From NCBI GenBank assembly GCA_902791885.1, contig CADAXO010000177.1, forward strand, positions 1 to 6,562: a DNA stretch of 6,562 bases, written 5' to 3'. Positions 5,465 to 6,562 of the stretch are shown piece after piece. The notes under the pieces are model-generated. The model did no database searches, was not told where the DNA came from, and saw only the letters and a program-made list of their open reading frames with translations. The first letter of the stretch is position 1. Each line of letters opens with the position of its first letter. The DNA is from Oscillospiraceae bacterium (GTDB lineage Bacteria > Bacillota_A > Clostridia > Saccharofermentanales > Saccharofermentanaceae). The position numbers and the translations under genes were made by a program.

Positions 5465-6562
5465 TCTTCTTTTCGGCACACGCCTTCGACTCATTCATAT
5501 AAAGACACACATCCTTGACGTTAGAGCAGCGTTCGAACCTGCCGTCTTCGAAGATGCGCTTGCTTACGGCTCCCGCCCCCACTGACAGCACATTACTGTC
5601 GTAGCTCATCATGGCGACATTATACCTGTTATACGTGTCCCCCTTGCAAAAGCCGGTATTCTCGAGTCCGAGCTCCGTGTCTTTTTGCCTGTACATGTAG
5701 TAGGGCTCATACCCCAGCCCGAAAAGCATCCCATACGCTTCCCTTAAAGCTTTATCCACGTCTCCCCTCTCCGATGCGTTAAGAACATCCTCACGGCTCA
5801 TTCCCGCGCGGCGCTTCTTGTAGAGGGTGTGTATAGTGATATTCTCGTCATCCGCAGTCTCATACTTAAGTCCCGCGATAAGATCCATGTTGATAACACC
5901 GAATCCGACCTCACGGGCAAGATTAAATGCATCGACCACATCTGAAGCCGTGTGTCTTCTGTTGATCTTCGAGAGCGTCGCATCAGACATGGTCTGGGGA
6001 TTGATACAGATCCTGTTGACTCCCGCTTCCTTCATCGCTTCGAGCTTTCTTCTCGTTATCGTATCCGGGCGTCCGGCTTCAACGGTGAACTCTGTCGAAG
6101 CATCAGGCTTAAGATTCTTCGCTATCGCCTTAATGACACGTTCGAAGTCATCATCGTTAAAGACAGTGGGCGTTCCTCCGCCCATGTAGATCGTTCCCGG
6201 AGCTTCGGTGATGTAAGGCGATAAAGTCTCCATCTCAAGTATTAAAGCGGAAGCATAGTCGTGAAGCCTGTCCAGATGCTTGGTCGCATCCGAGGCGATG
6301 AACGAGCAGTACTCGCATCTTCCGGGGCAGAAAGGCACACCGACGTACATATTAAGCTTTTGGGAAGTCATGGAAGCTATGAAGGATTCTTTTCGCGCTG
6401 TTATGCAGGCAAGCTCAGCCTTATCCTCCCTGACCATGTACTTGTCGACGAGCTTTTGAGGATCGAAGCCCTCCTCTTCCGCGACCACGGTGGGACGGAT
6501 CCCCGTAAGGCTTCCCCATGGGAATGTGATGCCGGTCATATCAGAAAGCTTCCTGTAAAGAT
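5424..6562 (-). CDS. hemZ: HemZ-type radical-SAM coproporphyrinogen dehydrogenase-like protein, 5' partial
   Basis: Radical-SAM enzyme of the HemN/HemZ family, annotated as oxygen-independent coproporphyrinogen III oxidase; the true reaction of HemZ-type members is less certain. The frame continues upstream of ATG 6539 (LYRKLSD before MTGITFPWGSLTGIRPT). HemZ proteins carry an N-terminal part before this LTGIRPT motif and are about 500 residues long, so the real start lies beyond the window. Visible from Met 6539 are the [4Fe-4S] cluster motif C71-x3-C75-x2-C78 (PFCPGRCEYCSF), the SAM-side GGGTP (120-124), EAGRPDTI (154-161), RICINPQTM (176-184) and DLIAGL (219-224). HemZ-specific GYEPYYMYRQKD and YNRYNVAMMSYDSNVLSVGAGAVSKR lie in the C-terminal half. 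The usual LPGE and following helix after DLIAGL are shortened: KYETADDENITIHTL. The 3' end overlaps the glycosyltransferase gene tail-to-tail by 41 bp. Confidence 0.92.
   Translation of the reverse strand, partial: LYRKLSDMTGITFPWGSLTGIRPTVVAEEEGFDPQKLVDKYMVREDKAELACITARKESFIASMTSQKLNMYVGVPFCPGRCEYCSFIASDATKHLDRLHDYASALILEMETLSPYITEAPGTIYMGGGTPTVFNDDDFERVIKAIAKNLKPDASTEFTVEAGRPDTITRRKLEAMKEAGVNRICINPQTMSDATLSKINRRHTASDVVDAFNLAREVGFGVINMDLIAGLKYETADDENITIHTLYKKRRAGMSREDVLNASERGDVDKALREAYGMLFGLGYEPYYMYRQKDTELGLENTGFCKGDTYNRYNVAMMSYDSNVLSVGAGAVSKRIFEDGRFERCSNVKDVCLYMNESKACAEKKISFFDLRLPRNAH

Noticed and set aside
6537..6539. ATG at 6539 as the start of hemZ
   Set aside because: The preceding codons (LYRKLSD) continue the expected HemZ sequence before the LTGIRPT motif, and the family has a further N-terminal part.
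1..6562. CRISPR array, insertion sequence or transposase
   Set aside because: No spaced repeat series, terminal inverted repeats or transposase-like proteins were found on either strand.

Overview
The window looks like chromosomal DNA from an anaerobic, low-to-mid GC member of the Bacillota, most likely class Clostridia. This is inferred from strong AGGAGG-type ribosome sites, a HemZ-type radical-SAM enzyme, an MgtE magnesium channel, an encoded CCA on tRNA-Pro and the general protein style. I cannot name a genus. Both ends cut through genes, so this is an internal slice.

Left part (1-1065): the 3' part of an AT-rich gene for an immunity protein with a SUKH (SMI1/KNR4) domain followed by a CdiI-like domain. 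A hairpin terminator and a short gene-free spacer come next. This part is visibly poorer in GC than the rest and abuts the 3' end of a tRNA-Pro(UGG) gene on the minus strand. That is the usual architecture of an accessory segment next to a tRNA. Positions 1142-1261 hold two back-to-back promoters, one for the tRNA and one for mgtE, whose -35 boxes share the same bases.

Middle part (1262-4423): mgtE with its own terminator; a small XRE-type regulator whose reading frame is broken by a perfect 22-bp tandem duplication; and a flavodoxin-like gene that would overlap the unbroken regulator by one base (TGATG). Facing these on the minus strand are a flavin-reductase-like flavoprotein and a small zinc-ribbon membrane protein, apparently one transcription unit. 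The flavodoxin and flavin-reductase stop codons touch. Undoing the duplication on paper restores a 108-residue regulator that ends exactly at the flavodoxin start, so the regulator and flavodoxin were evidently a coupled pair.

Right part (4424-6562): the zinc-ribbon gene and a family 2 polyprenyl-phosphate glycosyltransferase diverge from a 69-bp gap. Each ATG lies only 6-7 bases from a perfect TATAAT box with no ribosome site, which suggests leaderless mRNAs on both sides. The glycosyltransferase runs tail-to-tail into hemZ (minus strand, 5' end outside the window), overlapping it by 41 bp. HemZ appears to lack a short conserved stretch after its DLIAGL motif.

The most notable item is the 22-bp duplication in the regulator, which could be a simple loss of function, a reversible on/off switch, or an assembly error. 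I found no CRISPR array, insertion sequence or complete novel defence system.
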